Assembly: GCF_918797505.1 (NCBI RefSeq)
Contig: NC_092794.1
Coordinates: forward strand, 29,270,218-29,334,217
Reading direction: 5' to 3'
Source of the DNA: Bemisia tabaci
Lineage: Eukaryota; Arthropoda; Insecta; Hemiptera; Aleyrodidae
DNA length: 64,000 nucleotides
Below, in pieces: positions 63,939 to 64,000 of the stretch (position 1 is the first letter of the stretch; every line of letters begins with the position of its first letter). Under the pieces are notes generated by a model. That model did not search any database. It was not told the origin of the DNA and was given only the letters and a program-made list of their open reading frames with translations. The position numbers were made by a program, and so were the translations under genes.

Positions 63939-64000
63939 GAGAAGTAAAAAATAACTCCGATAAAAATAGGGAACGAATACGATGCGACTCGTCAAGCAAA

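Larger units (their letters stand above)
53190..64000. mobile_element. Endogenous Polinton/adintovirus-like element (right end outside window)
   Basis: Gene-dense block with protein-primed DNA polymerase B, phospholipase A2-bearing VP1-like protein, adenovirus-like protease, penton-like protein and double-jelly-roll capsid protein. This set is known from Polintons/Mavericks and adintoviruses, some of which carry a parvovirus-type phospholipase A2 domain. Replication genes are on the plus strand and virion genes on the minus strand, converging at 60.5-60.6 kb. A shared promoter-like word precedes most genes. Integrase, packaging ATPase and terminal inverted repeats are not visible. The left end is placed between the tandem duplication and the first gene only by inference. 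Confidence 0.8.

Overview
The window looks like intergenic or intronic DNA of an animal genome, most likely an insect. It is AT-rich and holds dozens of miniature inverted-repeat transposons (MITEs), long fold-back repeats, fragments of LTR and non-LTR retrotransposons, poly(A) and simple-sequence tracts, and antisense 5S rRNA-like fragments. No conserved multi-exon host gene could be recognised. A hemipteran such as a whitefly would fit this repeat style, but the sequence does not prove it.

Positions 1-53,190 are a graveyard of repeats. It opens with the 3' end of a gypsy-like retrotransposon (pol C-terminus, polypurine tract, LTR). After that come TA-flanked MITEs at 3.4-4.8, 17.0-18.0, 18.07-18.49, 22.3-23.7 and 41.9-42.1 kb. 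The 3.4-4.8 kb family has a second copy at 26.0-27.6 kb, and both copies carry a 5S rRNA-like segment. Fold-back repeats lie at 15.2-16.6, 19.56-19.92, 35.1-36.3, 36.3-40.3, 46.4-48.2 and 49.1-49.4 kb. There are also two non-LTR fragments (6.4 and 37.3-37.9 kb), the second with a visible target-site duplication, and several tandem arrays.

From about 53.2 kb to the right edge the character changes to a compact, gene-dense endogenous virus-like element of the Polinton/adintovirus type. The plus strand carries a protein-primed family B DNA polymerase with four N-terminal zinc-finger-like repeats, a conserved protein of about 195 residues, and a small protein that may bind single-stranded DNA. 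The minus strand carries the virion module: a parvovirus-VP1-like phospholipase A2 protein with a Gly-Leu-Tyr-Leu-Arg-Pro-Tyr tail, an adenovirus-like cysteine protease, a penton-like minor capsid protein, an intact 58-codon ORF, and a double-jelly-roll major capsid protein. The two blocks converge on an A/T-rich 3' region near 60.5-60.6 kb. At the left end two further minus-strand genes, a small membrane protein and an unrecognised helical protein, face away from the polymerase.

A shared promoter-like word (TATAAATAGTAT and variants) precedes most of these genes on both strands, so the element appears to carry its own regulatory code. Nearly every large gene has one or more frameshifts, although catalytic motifs survive. 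Either this is a decaying endogenous copy or the assembly has indel errors. No packaging ATPase or integrase is visible; if present, they lie beyond position 64,000.
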